This document shows, in pieces, positions 26,133 to 38,013 of a stretch of 64,000 nt of DNA. Source of the stretch: Chlorops oryzae (taxonomy: Eukaryota > Arthropoda > Insecta > Diptera > Chloropidae); contig CM035809.1 in assembly GCA_020466095.1 (NCBI GenBank), positions 26,572,573 through 26,636,572 of the forward strand, written 5' to 3'. The notes under the pieces are model-generated. The model made no database searches. It saw only the letters and a list, made by a program, of their open reading frames with translations, and was not told where the DNA came from. Numbering within the stretch: the stretch's first letter is position 1; each line of letters starts with the position of its first letter. Position numbers and translations under genes: made by a program.

Positions 26133-29100
26133 CTTGCCCTGCCCTGCAGATATGAGCCGGTCAATTTCCTAAGATGGACTGGCCTTTGGCCGGTACAAAT
26201 CCTACCGGTTATATTATCGCAGTTCGCTCCATCAAAATCGGCTAGCCGGCGATCGGTAATAAAACGGTTGGTTTAAGATAGTCGTAAATGACACTTTCAT
26301 CAACTTAGAATATATATATATAAGAAATTATTGTTTTATTTTTTTTTTTTATTTATTTATTTATTTATTTATTCGTTTTCCTTATTTAACTATCCTAAAA
26401 CCAGAAAAAATTACGACAATTGGCCCAAAAAAACAGCCATTTTGCGGAATAGTCCCCTCTCCAATGACAGGCCTATGTTAAAAAGGTCAGCTAAATACAT
26501 TAGAAGTGGAATTATGAGGGGACTAGTACTGGTAACATGAAGAACTGACCGAAGGCTATACTTGGGTCAGTCCATATTACTGCAGGGTGGTTATATCCCA
26601 TTGCGTTTTCAAAAACACTATGAAAAATTACGTTTTTTACTATAAGGCTTTAATTTTAAAAACGTTTCCACCCACCCTAAAGTACTTAAGAATGTATGTG
26701 CCTTAAAAAGTAAATGAATCGTAAAAGGAGCATAAAACTTTAGACCGTAAAAGCCCAAAAATTCAGCCTAAGAACCCATTCAAATGGCAGACAAAACGAA
26801 TCGAATCGAATCGAATTCAAGCACCACACCAGACGGTCTCATTTATTATTGAAACCTCTAAAATAAATTCACCTACTTACTTCCTTTATTTTATATGCTC
26901 CCATTTCCTTTGATTCCAATCGGAGGTTTGATCGAATGATGTTTCGAAGCCTGTAAGTATACCCCACATTTGTATAAAAAAAAATAAAAATAAAACACAG
27001 CGCATTATCTAATGCCTTCACCTACTTATGAATACGAATGCCATACCATTGTATTTTACGGAGAAGGTCATAAAAACTGAATGTGCCTTGTTTTCGCTAC
27101 ACTATGGCAGCCTTAACCACATTGCTATGAATAATGAAACTCAATGTAGGCGAGAATTGCCGCGAGGTATTTTTTTGCGCATGCATTCAAAGGCGTTTCT
27201 TTTTTTTTTTTTCTTTTCTTTTGTAGCCCTTGTTGGAATAGGTAATTGGGTCGAATTCAGAGTCCTTTAAAGGCTTTTCCAGCTTCATTTTATGGCATGG
27301 CTTGGTTGGTTTTGCGATTTTTAGTTGAAACTTTGACCTTTGAGCTTTTACAAGGAATAAATAGTGAAGATTTTCTTTTCTATAGTAAGAATAGCGGCTT
27401 TAATGAAGGGAGTCACACCCTTTAGCAGACTCCCCGGACAAGGCATTGATTTTTTCCTATCGAATTGTAATTTTTTGAAGTCAACTCTCTGAATAAACCT
27501 TTAAACTAAGTTAAACTGCGAAGAGAAACTTTCTTTCTCAATTTTAAGTAAGCCAACAAATTCTTTCATGCTCCAAATCTACTCTTACTGGCTGCGAACA
27601 TGCGAAGAATGGATTGCCTTACTTTATAGAAAGTTTGAAGAAACTAAACTAAACAACTTTATCAATACTTCAAATTACACAAACTTACTTTGGAGTAGAA
27701 GAAATAAAAATATAAAAAAGGAGCAAGAAAAGTATTTCTCTGTGCCTCAGACGTCTTCCCTGCGCCATCCAAACAAGTTCGTACGTAGTACGTATACGTA
27801 ACGCTCGAATTCAGAGCACTCATACGCCATGCTGTACGTGATGTTCGCACGCATGCATGGCTTGCTCTTGACTTCGACTTCAAAGCAACAAGACGACTTC
27901 CTCCTGTGTGTGTGCAACATTTGTAACGAAATTTAATTTGAATGCTGCGATTACATACATTCCCGCATATCTTTATGCTTCGTTCATAATTCTCTTCCAT
28001 TCAAAATTCCCCTTAATTAATCTAATAAGAAATGCGAAAAGAAAGAAAAGGCGTTTTCAAAGAAAGCGTGTTAAGTGGCAGCGAATGGCATTTGCTTCCA
28101 AAAATTCCCCTCTTGAAAGTATAAACCCTTATTGTTTATATAGAAAAACGAACAAAAAAAAACTCTTTTTTCTTTCCCATTGTTAACATCGCATTCGATG
28201 TCTACGTCAATGTCCATTTCAGTTCCTTAATCAAACCTATTCAGAGATCCTCTCTTTAGCTGCTCTCTTCCAATTTATGAACGAACTTTTTGCCTTTTTT
28301 TGTTTTATTTGAAAAAAAAAATTATTTCCTTTGTTGCATAAAACTTTGCCTTAATTTTTAATGAAACCAGAACAACGCCACTCGAGGTAAAAAGGACACC
28401 GAGCTTTGCTCAAAACTGTCTGGAAAACTTTAACTCAAAGAAGTAAAAGAGTAAAAAAGACTCGGTAAATGGCCTCAAAATTGTTTGGAGTAGCTTTGAC
28501 ATTTAAAAAGAAGTTTCGCACAAAAAGTAATCGAAAGACAATAAAGTTCAGAGGGAAAAAAACTTAATGGAAACTTGAAAGGATGAAAAACAAAAAGACA
28601 GATAGAAAAAGTACCTCTTGATACAATTAAGAAGAAAAATTAAAGGGAAAAGAATAAAAGAAGATTGAAGAAAAAATCAATGGGAGACAAAAATTAAAGA
28701 CAACTGGAAATTATTCGTTCGAGTATTCGTCAGTTATTTTTTTCATGAAGAAGGATTTTATGTCCTGCCATTCAACTGATTTGTTTTTTTAATTAACCGA
28801 ATTGCTTTTACGCATCTGCATTTCGTTTAAAGCGATTGCAGCTGCACAAATGGCTTGAATCGTTTCGATTTCACAGCTGGAATGACTAAAGTAATTGGCT
28901 GCGTCACTGAATGAGGTTAATGAGAATTTAATCGTCCTTAATCCGAAGTGATCGGAAAGTGAATTGACACCTTTAAATGCTTCAACAAGCCTTCATAAAG
29001 ACGGCCAGATGGACTTAACTGCAGCTGTTACCAGAATTGAAGGATTCTTTCATATGGAGAATAAGTGTGGGTGTGAGTGTGGCTGTTCGAGGACGTCATA

Positions 29101-31400
29101 AGAGTATAACAAAAGGAAGTTTTGGAAGCATTAAATTTCTATTGACGATATCATATTTGTTCCCTTTCAACCTTTAAAGTCAAGTGACGATGGCAGAAAA
29201 GTTTCTTTCAATTGCCAGAACAACAAAGACAAAGAATATTATGCCTTCAAGCAAGTTTCATGCCCATACGTGTGCTTAAATTGCTTTGTAAATGTGTTTG
29301 AGCAACTTTCTTCGGTCATAAATGTGGCTTTAATGAAATGTTTGGAGAGCAATCGCTGCGGTTGAAATCTCCCGCGTCATGCCTTCGAACAATGGAGCAC
29401 GCAAATTTTCTCAAAAGTTTACTCCGGAGAAGCTTCAGCCGCTGGATATACGCAGAATTATGTTTGAAGTTTTCATTCAAAATGCACGCCACGTACGCGA
29501 CAAAACAGCGCCTGTACGGCACACCTACGGGAGTGAGGTCCTTCCTTTGTATTCGCGCTCGTGTGGCGAATTTGTTTTCATACGAAAAACGTCTTTTGTG
29601 AATTTTTTTCGGACTAAAAATGAACTCGATTTGGTTTAGACAACAAAGCATTCTCAATTTGCATTCTTTCTTTAGTCCTTTTTCCAAATATTGTTGCCAT
29701 CATTTTTCCTCCACGGTTTTATCTTTTCTCAGAGACGTGAATCCGGCCCAAATTTGAAGCACTTTATCCTTGTTTTGTTTTTTGTTTGAATTGCGAGCGT
29801 GGCACATGAAACTGTTTCCTTCAAACATGAGTGTTCGTTTTTATGCCGAGACTTCGTACGCAGGAATTTTTGTGTCGTTAACAATGTTAATAAATTGGTC
29901 TGAGATGTTGTGTGCCGAGAATGTTAAATTGGCCGAGTGTAGGCATTTTTTCTGATTAATGCGGATTTTTTAATTTTTCTGCAATTCATTTCCTTGGTTC
30001 CTTTAAGACTTTCAAAGCGTAGCGAGTTGAGGTTGGAAAGCATTTCAATCTATCTTCGCTTAAGTACAGTCTGCTCAGGGTCTTGCAAGGCTCAAGGATC
30101 TTCATTCAATTCATGCACCAAAATTCCGGAAGCTGCGTTCAGTAGTGTGGGACTCCCAGATGAACATAAACTGTCCAACGACCGAAATTAATTACAATTT
30201 TATTTGTCCAAGGACATAAAGGCCCAAATTCGTAGTGCACTACTTAATTACAGCAACTGCCACCTGCGCCTGGAAAATGCTCCTTCACATGCGTAGTTTC
30301 TCCCCAAAGAAAAATCAATAAAACGGAAAATTGCTCCATTTCCACGTTGCCTCGGCGACCCACTCAATTACGGAGGCAAAAACTTTCCCAAAAAGTTGCT
30401 TTCCGTGAGGGATTAATGAATCTTTTTCTGATTGCTCGAAGCGTTAGTGTTAATGTCCTTCGCAATAAATATGGCGTTAAGCGCCATTTTGTTCATGCGG
30501 CGACGTGCGAAAGTTTCGCTTGGAGTGGTCGTTCTCAGAAAAATGAGCTCGTGAAGCCATTTGGAAACTCTTTCGTTTATTGCGTGCGAGGTTCGAACTC
30601 AACAGCAGCAGCGAAATCAATAAATTTAAATTTATCGTTCACACCTTGTCCGACACGAGAGCCAACGACGCCAGCAGACCTGTCGGCTGTCCTCCTGAAT
30701 TACCATTCGATTTGGTGAGGGAAATTTTAAAGCAATTAAAACTGCTTTAAGAACTTCTGCAACAGTTCGGGTTAGTCTCATTTTGGATTGACTCATCTTA
30801 TCCTTTTGAATTCGCTTAATATCCTTAATTCGCACTGCAGTGTTTTTTGTGTGTATCCGTGCGTGTGTACCCGAGCCCGCAGCCTAAAGTAATTAGCGGG
30901 TGAATGTGGTCCTAAATTCGAGTGTGCACATTTTTCCGGTGCTGTGAAGTTTAATTTCACAAACGGATGTCATCCTTTAATTCGAGTGCCAAAGCGCACA
31001 TAAGTATGCTACGCTTTTTGTGCAGCAACGCTTCTCTAGGCATTTCAATGCAGCTAAGCCTTTGCATGCGTATGAATTTTGGGCTTTTTATGTCTTCCTC
31101 GGAGCAACTGTAATTACGTTTACAGCTTAATGTGCCAGCAAATGAAGTTTTGTCACCGTACGGACGAGTGTATCCGTTGCAACGAGGTGAAGTCGCATCC
31201 AGCACGAGAGCGGTGCGCAGCAAGCCCATACAAAATTGTAAGGGAAAAACAATTTTTTGCACGCGTGATGAAGGCCATATGGGATGAGTTTTTTCATATC
31301 TTTTCAATTAAAAAGGCGTCGGAAAACGATTTAAAACGTGACAGCGGAACGTCACTGCCCTCAAAAGTCTCTGAAAAAGTCACAGAGCGACTGACATCCG
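26133..31400. other. Non-coding stretch, partly GC-richer
   Basis: Has a (TTTA)n tract at about 26347-26372. A weak AGGGTGG...CCACCCT inverted pair lies at about 26585-26683. Between about 29.3 and 31.4 kb GC content rises and several overlapping frames on both strands stay open for 85-145 codons. None shows a protein family motif, and openness in many frames at once suggests composition, or conserved non-coding DNA, rather than exons. Confidence 0.5.
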
Positions 31401-34400
31401 CTTCCGCATCCTCTTCCGCTGCCGCTTCCATTCATCTGTATGCTAGGATCAGATGCGCATTCAGTATCAATTTTTTTCGTGCATCACTCAAATGTGCCTC
31501 ATTCCTCTCTTAATTATATTTTTTTGGAACTGCGAGTCCTTTGTGGCACCCAAAAATAAGGGGATAAAATCCCGATGAAAAAGTCAAACTTTTTGCGAAA
31601 GATTCAGTTAAACTGTCTGAACTAAATGATTAATGAATTTTTATTTAATTCGGAAGGCTCCTTGATGGGCAGAAATCCATGTCGCAAGGACATCAAAGTC
31701 TTTATAAAAGCCAAAAAAATATTTAAATAAAATTCCGGTTGGACGTTTCTTTTGATTCTCATTTGAAGCACTTTGATCACTTAATCCTTTTTCATTCGAT
31801 CCGACAATTAATGTTCATACTTCGGTGATTCGGAATGTTATGCAATCTTCATCTGATTTTTCCACACAGGACCACAAATTAAGAAAAAATCTCATCACCC
31901 TTCTGACCTCTTGCGGTGTTTATTATTTCGTTAATGAGGGTGCGGATTTATTTTCCTCATCAATTTCATAAATTTTCTGCAATTTATTTACGTCAACAAA
32001 CAACCGAAGCCGTCGAGGGGACTTCCTAATGAGATTAAATAAATGCGCAAACAAAGAGAAATTAAAAAATTGACGACCAAGTGCAGAAAAGGTTAACGAA
32101 TTCTTTAATTGAAGACGCTTGGCTGAGCAGAGGCCCGAACAATCGCATCGCGAGTTCATGAATCGACTTGGAAGTCATTAATCCTATCGGTCCTGCCACT
32201 TCTTCCCCTTTTCTCGTGGCATTTTTCTCTATGCCGGGTGCTCCCCATTCCACATAACAAAGTCATCCCGAAGGCGGTACATATAAATCCGCCTCACGCA
32301 TGTCAATCTCTTCAGCTGGTTGGAAGCTTGACGAAGCAATTTATTGTGGCGTTGTCACTCTTCTGTCCGCTGTTCTGTCAACTGTCATTAGCACTCGCGT
32401 GTCGACTCTTTAAATTTTCATTTAAGCAGGAAGCCGAAGCCGTAAAGTTGATTGAAGGAGTTAAGGACGGCCCTTCTTTGGTGATTTTAATGGCGTCAGA
32501 ATTTTTTATGAGATTAAGGATTTAATAAGTCTGTATCCTACACGACTTCTTATCCCAACTGCTTTTTATTTCTCTGGGCTTTCTGAAGGTCATTACCAAA
32601 GCTGAAAAACGAAAAGAAACGGTCTGAGAAGAACGGCCAGCCCCACTTTATATGTGAGGTATTCAGAGATGGCATCAATTATGGATAACTTGAGAGCTAC
32701 TTATATGATCTTCATTTTCCTTTGATGGAAGCAAGTCTAGGTATACGAAACAAAAAACACATCCCCACCCATTCAATTTGGCTTGGACCACATGAGAAGT
32801 TCATCATTTTAAATTGAACTTTTTTTCAAAGACTTCCAGTGGACTCCCTTGAGGTCTTCACCTCCAAAAAAATTGTTAAGACAAGTGTACAAATATTTAA
32901 TCTTGTAGGGCAAGAGCCAATGCAAGTACTTCATCAAGGGTCTGCTCCATTCCACGACAAAAGGAGTAATAAATAATTTATCCAAAAGAATTCTTTCAGA
33001 AGAATAGCCTTAAATAAATTTGCAAAGGGTGAAAAATGTGCACAAATAACCCAAAAAAAATGATATAAAAGGAAAGAAAAATTCGTGACCGAATCCAACA
33101 ACGAAACAAACATTTTCCTAAGCCTCGTATCTTCTACCAAAATGACATGACCTTCGGCGGGTTGGACACATTGCCGTATATTTTTGTGACACATGACACG
33201 AATGATCAGAATCAAGACACATCGAGGCATAACGAAACAAAAAGCGGTCATAGACACGAATGTTTTCAGCCAATATCCTTGTGTTCTTGCAAGTAGAGCA
33301 GTCCTTGCTTTTTCGAGAATCAATATATCCTTCAATATGTGTCATCAAAAGAAAGCTTTCAATCGGAAAACCGACATTCAATAAACCAAAATAGAAACTT
33401 CTTCCCTTTTCCTCGAAACGAAATATTCGCAAGGAAGAATCTTTCAAAAAAGATGGAGTCTTTGAAAGGAATATTTTAATCCTTCCGAGATAATATATTC
33501 ATGGCCCATCAGGACAAAAAAACTGTGAATTGGTCATCGCTAAGTGGAATGGGTCAGAAAGGAAATAAATTACTACTTACTGTCAACGAAAAAAGGATTA
33601 GAGCATGTAACAGCATGAGTGCAAGGAAGAACGGAAATGAAAAAATAAGAGTCGCATTACATGCAAATCGGAAGAATACCAGCAAAACAGAAAAAAATAT
33701 ATATATAGATATAGAGAAGAGAAGGAAGGAGAGGGAAAGTCGCCTAAGAGATGCAGCAATTTTTATCGCTATCCTTTCTGAGCATAGCTCATGACTATGA
33801 TATATTAGGATATAGGAGCACATTCAATTTCTGCCATTTTAAAAAGCATTTAAATTCATTTTGTCACAGAGAGGAGATGCATCCAGACAAAGGGACGGAG
33901 GACGGTGAACAATCGCTGTGAGCATGACGTGCATAGTATCAGTGTCACTGCACTGTATGAGTTGCCATTCCAAAGCTTACAAGCGCGACATGCCAACTTG
34001 ATTTTTGATTTATCGTTATCCTCCTTTTTCGTTGGAAATATATTATCTTTACGATTCGCGTTGAAGCATTTTCGAACAGTTTCAAAAGTATTACAGAAAG
34101 CGAACGAAGTTAAATAGAATTTATCGATTTTATTCAAAGTTTTACTTGTGTATCCCTTAAAAAAGGACAAAGCTTTTATTACAAAATCAATATCGTTTTC
34201 ACACTGGTACTTTTGATTGCGTTTCCTTTGATATAAAACGAAATTAATTACTTCCAATTCAATTAAAAGCAATTTTTCGTCCCTCGGGGCACTTAGAGGG
34301 ATTAAAATTTTCAAACTCAAAATCAAATTAGGGTTGTTGTCCTTCATATAAGATGGCAAACGACTGGAAATGCCGAACCAATTGATTATAATCAAAGTTA

Positions 34401-35321
34401 AGTTTTTGAAATTAAATTGAATTCATAGCGTTATTTTAGGCGTAAGACCCAAATTCATTCACATAAATGCTCAAATATACTGACGTCATTATTTAGAACG
34501 ATGGAGGGGCTTTAAGCCTTACAAGGCTAAAGGATTGTTTTTTTCTTTCGAGAACGCTAAAGGATGATTTTTTTTCTTTCGAAGGCAAGGAAATTGGCAA
34601 CATAAGATTACAAGGGAGGAGCAAGAGCTAAAGGAAAACGTTTTGACCACACGAAAGAATAAGAAAAAGCTTTAAGAAAATGTAATCAAAACCCAAACCA
34701 CAAGAAAATGGTGGACCGAAAAAGAAATAAAAACAAACGAACGAGTGCGAAGCAAAGGAAAACAGGATGAAATAAAAATGCAAAAGAGGCAGCCAAATTA
34801 GCCGTCAGATAGGAAAATTCTATCCACAAGAATGAAAGGCAAAAGGTTGTGGGTTGTGGAGAAAATAGAAAAAGCAACGTTCCAACACATGACGAAGGAT
34901 ATCACAAACACCATAGAGGAAGAGGCCGAAAGGGAGAGGGAGAAGTGGGCAATTTTCTTGCTCTTTTTGTATTTCAGTGATTAAATTGGAGTTTCTCTCG
35001 ATTTCCATAATTTTTATTTTCGCGGAAAATTGTGAAACGCTATCATAACTGAAAAGTCATTTCATGCAAGACAAACTCGCTGACTTCACCAAAAAAACTT
35101 TGAGGATAATCTACTTTGAAGTGTAACTCTCATTTTTTTGGCTTTAGCAAAAGGTGCGGGATGGAGAAAAGAAATGAATGTAAATTGCTTCTTCATTTTC
35201 GGAGAATTTGAAAAAAGGAGGGAAAAAATTGAGAGGTCATCTTTTTCAATATGACTAAGATTGATTTTTTTCACGTCCAGTAAATTAATAACACTCTGCG
35301 AGTTCCAAATTCTAAAAAGCA
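31401..35321. other. Non-coding left part of the duplicated unit
   Basis: No exon is recognised. The minus-strand frame at 33856-34395 (179 codons) is the longest in the window but is low in complexity and matches nothing I know. The segment to about 32.8 kb is repeated at the right edge of the window. Confidence 0.5.
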
Positions 35322-35639
35322 GGGGTCACAGTCACTAACCCTAATTTGAGTATCCTGAATTCGATGGTATCATTGGTTTATTCAAGTTGGCTCTAATTAT
35401 CGAGATATCCGCATTTCGAGTTTGCTAATTTTTGTTCGGTTAAGCATACGCGACATACGTCGTATGCTTAATCCACATTACTCATACGCAGTGCAAGCCC
35501 ATGAAATTTAAAGCAACGAAACTGAAAAAAATGAGCAAACGTGAAATGCGGATATCTCGATAGCTAGAGCCAACTTGAATAAACCAATGATACCATCGGA
35601 ATCAGTGTACCCACAGTAGGTTAAGTGACTGTGTCCCCT
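35322..35639. mobile_element. Long palindromic MITE, 318 bp
   Basis: The ends are AGGGGTCACAGTCAC and, on the complement of the right side, AGGGGACACAGTCAC. A longer near-identical pair of arms follows: GATGGTATCATTGGTTTATT continuing through TTCAAGTTGGCTCTA and ATCGAGATATCCGCATTTC. Together the arms cover about 110 bases each. The centre includes GCATACG...CGTATGC and ACTCATACG words that recur elsewhere in the window. No coding capacity. Confidence 0.8.
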
Positions 35640-35681
35640 CCGCTTGTTACAATTTTTTAGTATCAATTTCGAGCACAGTGT

Positions 35682-36399
35682 AATTAAGGAGACCTTTTGG
35701 TCTAGAATTTTTTGAAAATCGATTTTTTTTTTTTAATATATTTCGGAAGAATAGACTTCTAAGAATATGCTGGCAAAATTTCGTGAAAATATTGATAATA
35801 TTTTCTTTGCTACAGCCGTTTTAGCAGGTGGAGACAGCAGGCAACGCGCTTGATCAAAGCAACTTCGAACACTTTTTTCTCAAAACCACTTTTTTTGAAA
35901 TGACGAACATGAAAACAACAAAACCATCAAACCGATTCGTCCGAAATTTTTATATATTATTCACAACATAATTGGCTATCGGGTGAGCTACAATCAAAAT
36001 TTTTTTTCAAGAATTTCATATTTTTTCATTAAAAAATTGTAAAAAAAAAAGGTGTTTTTTGATGTGTTGAATTAAAAATTGCGTTATTTTGTCGATTTTT
36101 TTTTTTTTGCAGCTCACCCGATAGCCGCTCATTTTGATTATTAATACTATTTTTTTTTTTTTTTTCGGATAACCCGAACTTGCGAAATCGTGTACGCCAC
36201 AGATGTACTTTTTAAAAAAGCGTCTATTTCGCCGCCATTTTTAAATTAGAAAAAAATACAAAAACAATTTTTTCGGATTGTCAATAAATAAACCAATAAT
36301 CCTGCAAACTTAGAAACCCGTTTTGATTTAGCTTTATACCAAGAAAAGATCATGAAAATGCCCTTAATTTTCGTGCTCTAGAGCAGAAGGTCCCCTTAC
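35682..36399. mobile_element. Non-autonomous DNA element with nested inverted repeats
   Basis: The left end TAAGGAGACCTTTTGGTCTAG pairs with the complement of the right end, TAAGGGGACCTTCTGCTCTAG. Nested inside, GGCTATCGGGTGAGCT near 35973 is inverted as AGCTCACCCGATAGCC at about 36111-36126. No transposase frame. It lies only 43 bp from the preceding palindromic element, so this is a small transposon cluster. Confidence 0.65.
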
Positions 36400-37190
36400 A
36401 TAGCTAGAAATCGAAGAATATTTCCCACTCAATGTTGAATTCGAAAATAAAGTCAACACCAACTTGAAGCCTTAAAACGTAAGAAGCCCTCGAATATCAA
36501 TAAAACATTCACATTTATGACTCACTGGTAGCCTGAAATGCTTTTCAAAAGGACCAAACAAGCTTTGCCGGTTAGAAGATTCGCCTACAAAACAATGGAC
36601 GAGTACGGAAGTTATTCCTTGGGAAATTTCCCTTTCCGAATTGAACCTAATTTACTCTTTTGTTTGTTGAACTTCTTCTTCGAAAAGTGTCGAAGCATTG
36701 TTTCCAGAACTCCTTTTTGTCTTCTGTTACGGCAGATGAAAACCATAAAATCTAACCCCCCTAAAAAAAAAGGTGTGAAAACACTGCCGGGATTAGAAGC
36801 AGGAATATCACAAAAGAAACGTGGCACAGAGAAATCATAATATCGCAAAAAAGCACCAGAATTGCTGGAATGGCATTGTCCTGTCTGTTCTTGTAGTCAT
36901 AAAAAATAATTCCATTCGAAAAGGATTTTTTGGAAAAAACGAGATCCAAACAGAATCCATTTCTGCGAGCAATATTCGCAAACGAAATGGATAGTTCTGA
37001 GAATTAGCAACAAAAAGAAGAACGAAGGAAGATATAAGGACTTCTAGGTCCATAAATTGAACCAAAATTTGTCTTAAAATTAAATTTGGGTTAGTTTTAA
37101 ACCTAAAGCCTGAAACAAAGGCTTTCAAATAATTTGTTTATTCCATACAAAAAGATATTCTAACATTTTCCTTTCTCTGTTTTTTTGCAG
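36400..37190 (+). other. Intron segment before the leader exon
   Basis: Ends in a long pyrimidine tract and TTTTTTGCAG at 37190, a good splice acceptor. From about 36470 rightwards it is repeated at 54.44 kb. No coding region. The acceptor implies at least one further 5' exon upstream, which I could not locate. Confidence 0.65.
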
Positions 37191-37549
37191 CCGCTCTTCA
37201 AAATGGCGAATCCAAATAAATGAACAAAAAAGTTGAAGAAAAACTCCGAGAAACCACAACAATATTAAAAAGCAACAAACCAAACCAAAACACCAGCAAA
37301 AAGTGATCCCCGAATACCAACATCAGCCGCAGATACCACTGTGCTGGCTCAGATAAAGTCGTCCCAGCTTCGGAGTCCGCAATGTCGTCTACTCTCGAAA
37401 ATCGCCAAAATATACGCACACCGCACAGATAGCTCCACAGGCAAAAACAAAAGCTCCAACAACAACAACGACGAACGACATCAACAAACACGACAACAGC
37501 AGCTCAAGCAACATCAGCGAATGCTATCACAAAGCAAACATCGCATCCG
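37191..37549 (+). other. 5'UTR part of the neuroligin leader exon
   Basis: Lies between the splice acceptor and the chosen start codon. It contains an early AUG at 37203 opening a six-codon upstream ORF (MANPNK then stop), and CAACAA-rich text typical of fly neural 5'UTRs. No in-frame coding similarity is seen before 37550. The duplicate copy at 55082-55440 has a base change in the uORF stop. Confidence 0.6.
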
Positions 37550-38013
37550 ATGCAATTAAAAAAGTTTTTGCCCAAAGAAAACCCGAAAAAAGTTGCCAGC
37601 AATATGCAGCGGCACTGCATGGAGGACAAGAAAAACAGTTTCCGAGATGGCGATGGCGATGGCGATGGGCAAGACGATAGCGTTCCGGTCGTGGGGACAA
37701 AAAGAACGCACTACAATGTTCGGCTGAAAGGCCGCAGCTCTACCACTTGCTCCGCATCATCGTCTCTCGTTCTGCCGTTTGCTCTTTTTGCCCTGACAAT
37801 GGCGTCATTGCACTTCACGCTGTCCCCGATCGGAATTGTGCATGCGTCGACTTTGGATATTTACAAAAATGCACGTCTGGGTCATCGCATCGTTCAGACC
37901 CGCTACGGACGATTGCATGGCCTGATTTTGCCGCTCGACAATTTTCGCTTCCTACGCTCGGTGGAAGTGTTTCTCGGAGTGCCCTACGCAACGCCGCCAA
38001 CAAAACAAAATCG
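37550..38013 (+). CDS. Nlg: Neuroligin, coding exon 1 (leader and start of ectodomain)
   Basis: Neuroligins are postsynaptic adhesion proteins with a catalytically dead cholinesterase-like ectodomain that binds neurexin. This exon gives about 154 codons, ending in split codon CG|C at the GTGAGT donor. A charged leader with a DG repeat (residues 34-40) precedes a hydrophobic stretch at about 72-98 ending VHAS, a likely signal peptide or signal-anchor with cleavage nearby. The domain then starts: RYGRLHG and VEVFLGVPYATPP are the N-terminal carboxylesterase-fold signature. The first AUG at 37550 is used, but Met19, Met24 or Met84 could be the true start; Met84 would give a conventional signal peptide. 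Nearly the same exon occurs at 55441-55904. Confidence 0.82.

Noticed and set aside
26582..26683. Small element bounded by AGGGTGG/CCACCCT
   Set aside because: Inverted similarity is short and drops off quickly, so it is not distinguishable from chance.
27662..28000. Minus-strand frame of 112 codons
   Set aside because: Cys/Arg-rich without any recognisable pattern, and overlapped by plus-strand frames.
29316..31513. Cluster of 85-145 codon frames on both strands
   Set aside because: Several frames are open at once on both strands with no family motif or consistent splice sites. A GC-richer non-coding patch explains it better.
33856..34395. Minus-strand frame of 179 codons, the longest simple ORF in the window
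   Set aside because: No start context, domain or motif. Composition is like its AT-rich surroundings, and it is probably a chance ORF in a long non-coding stretch.
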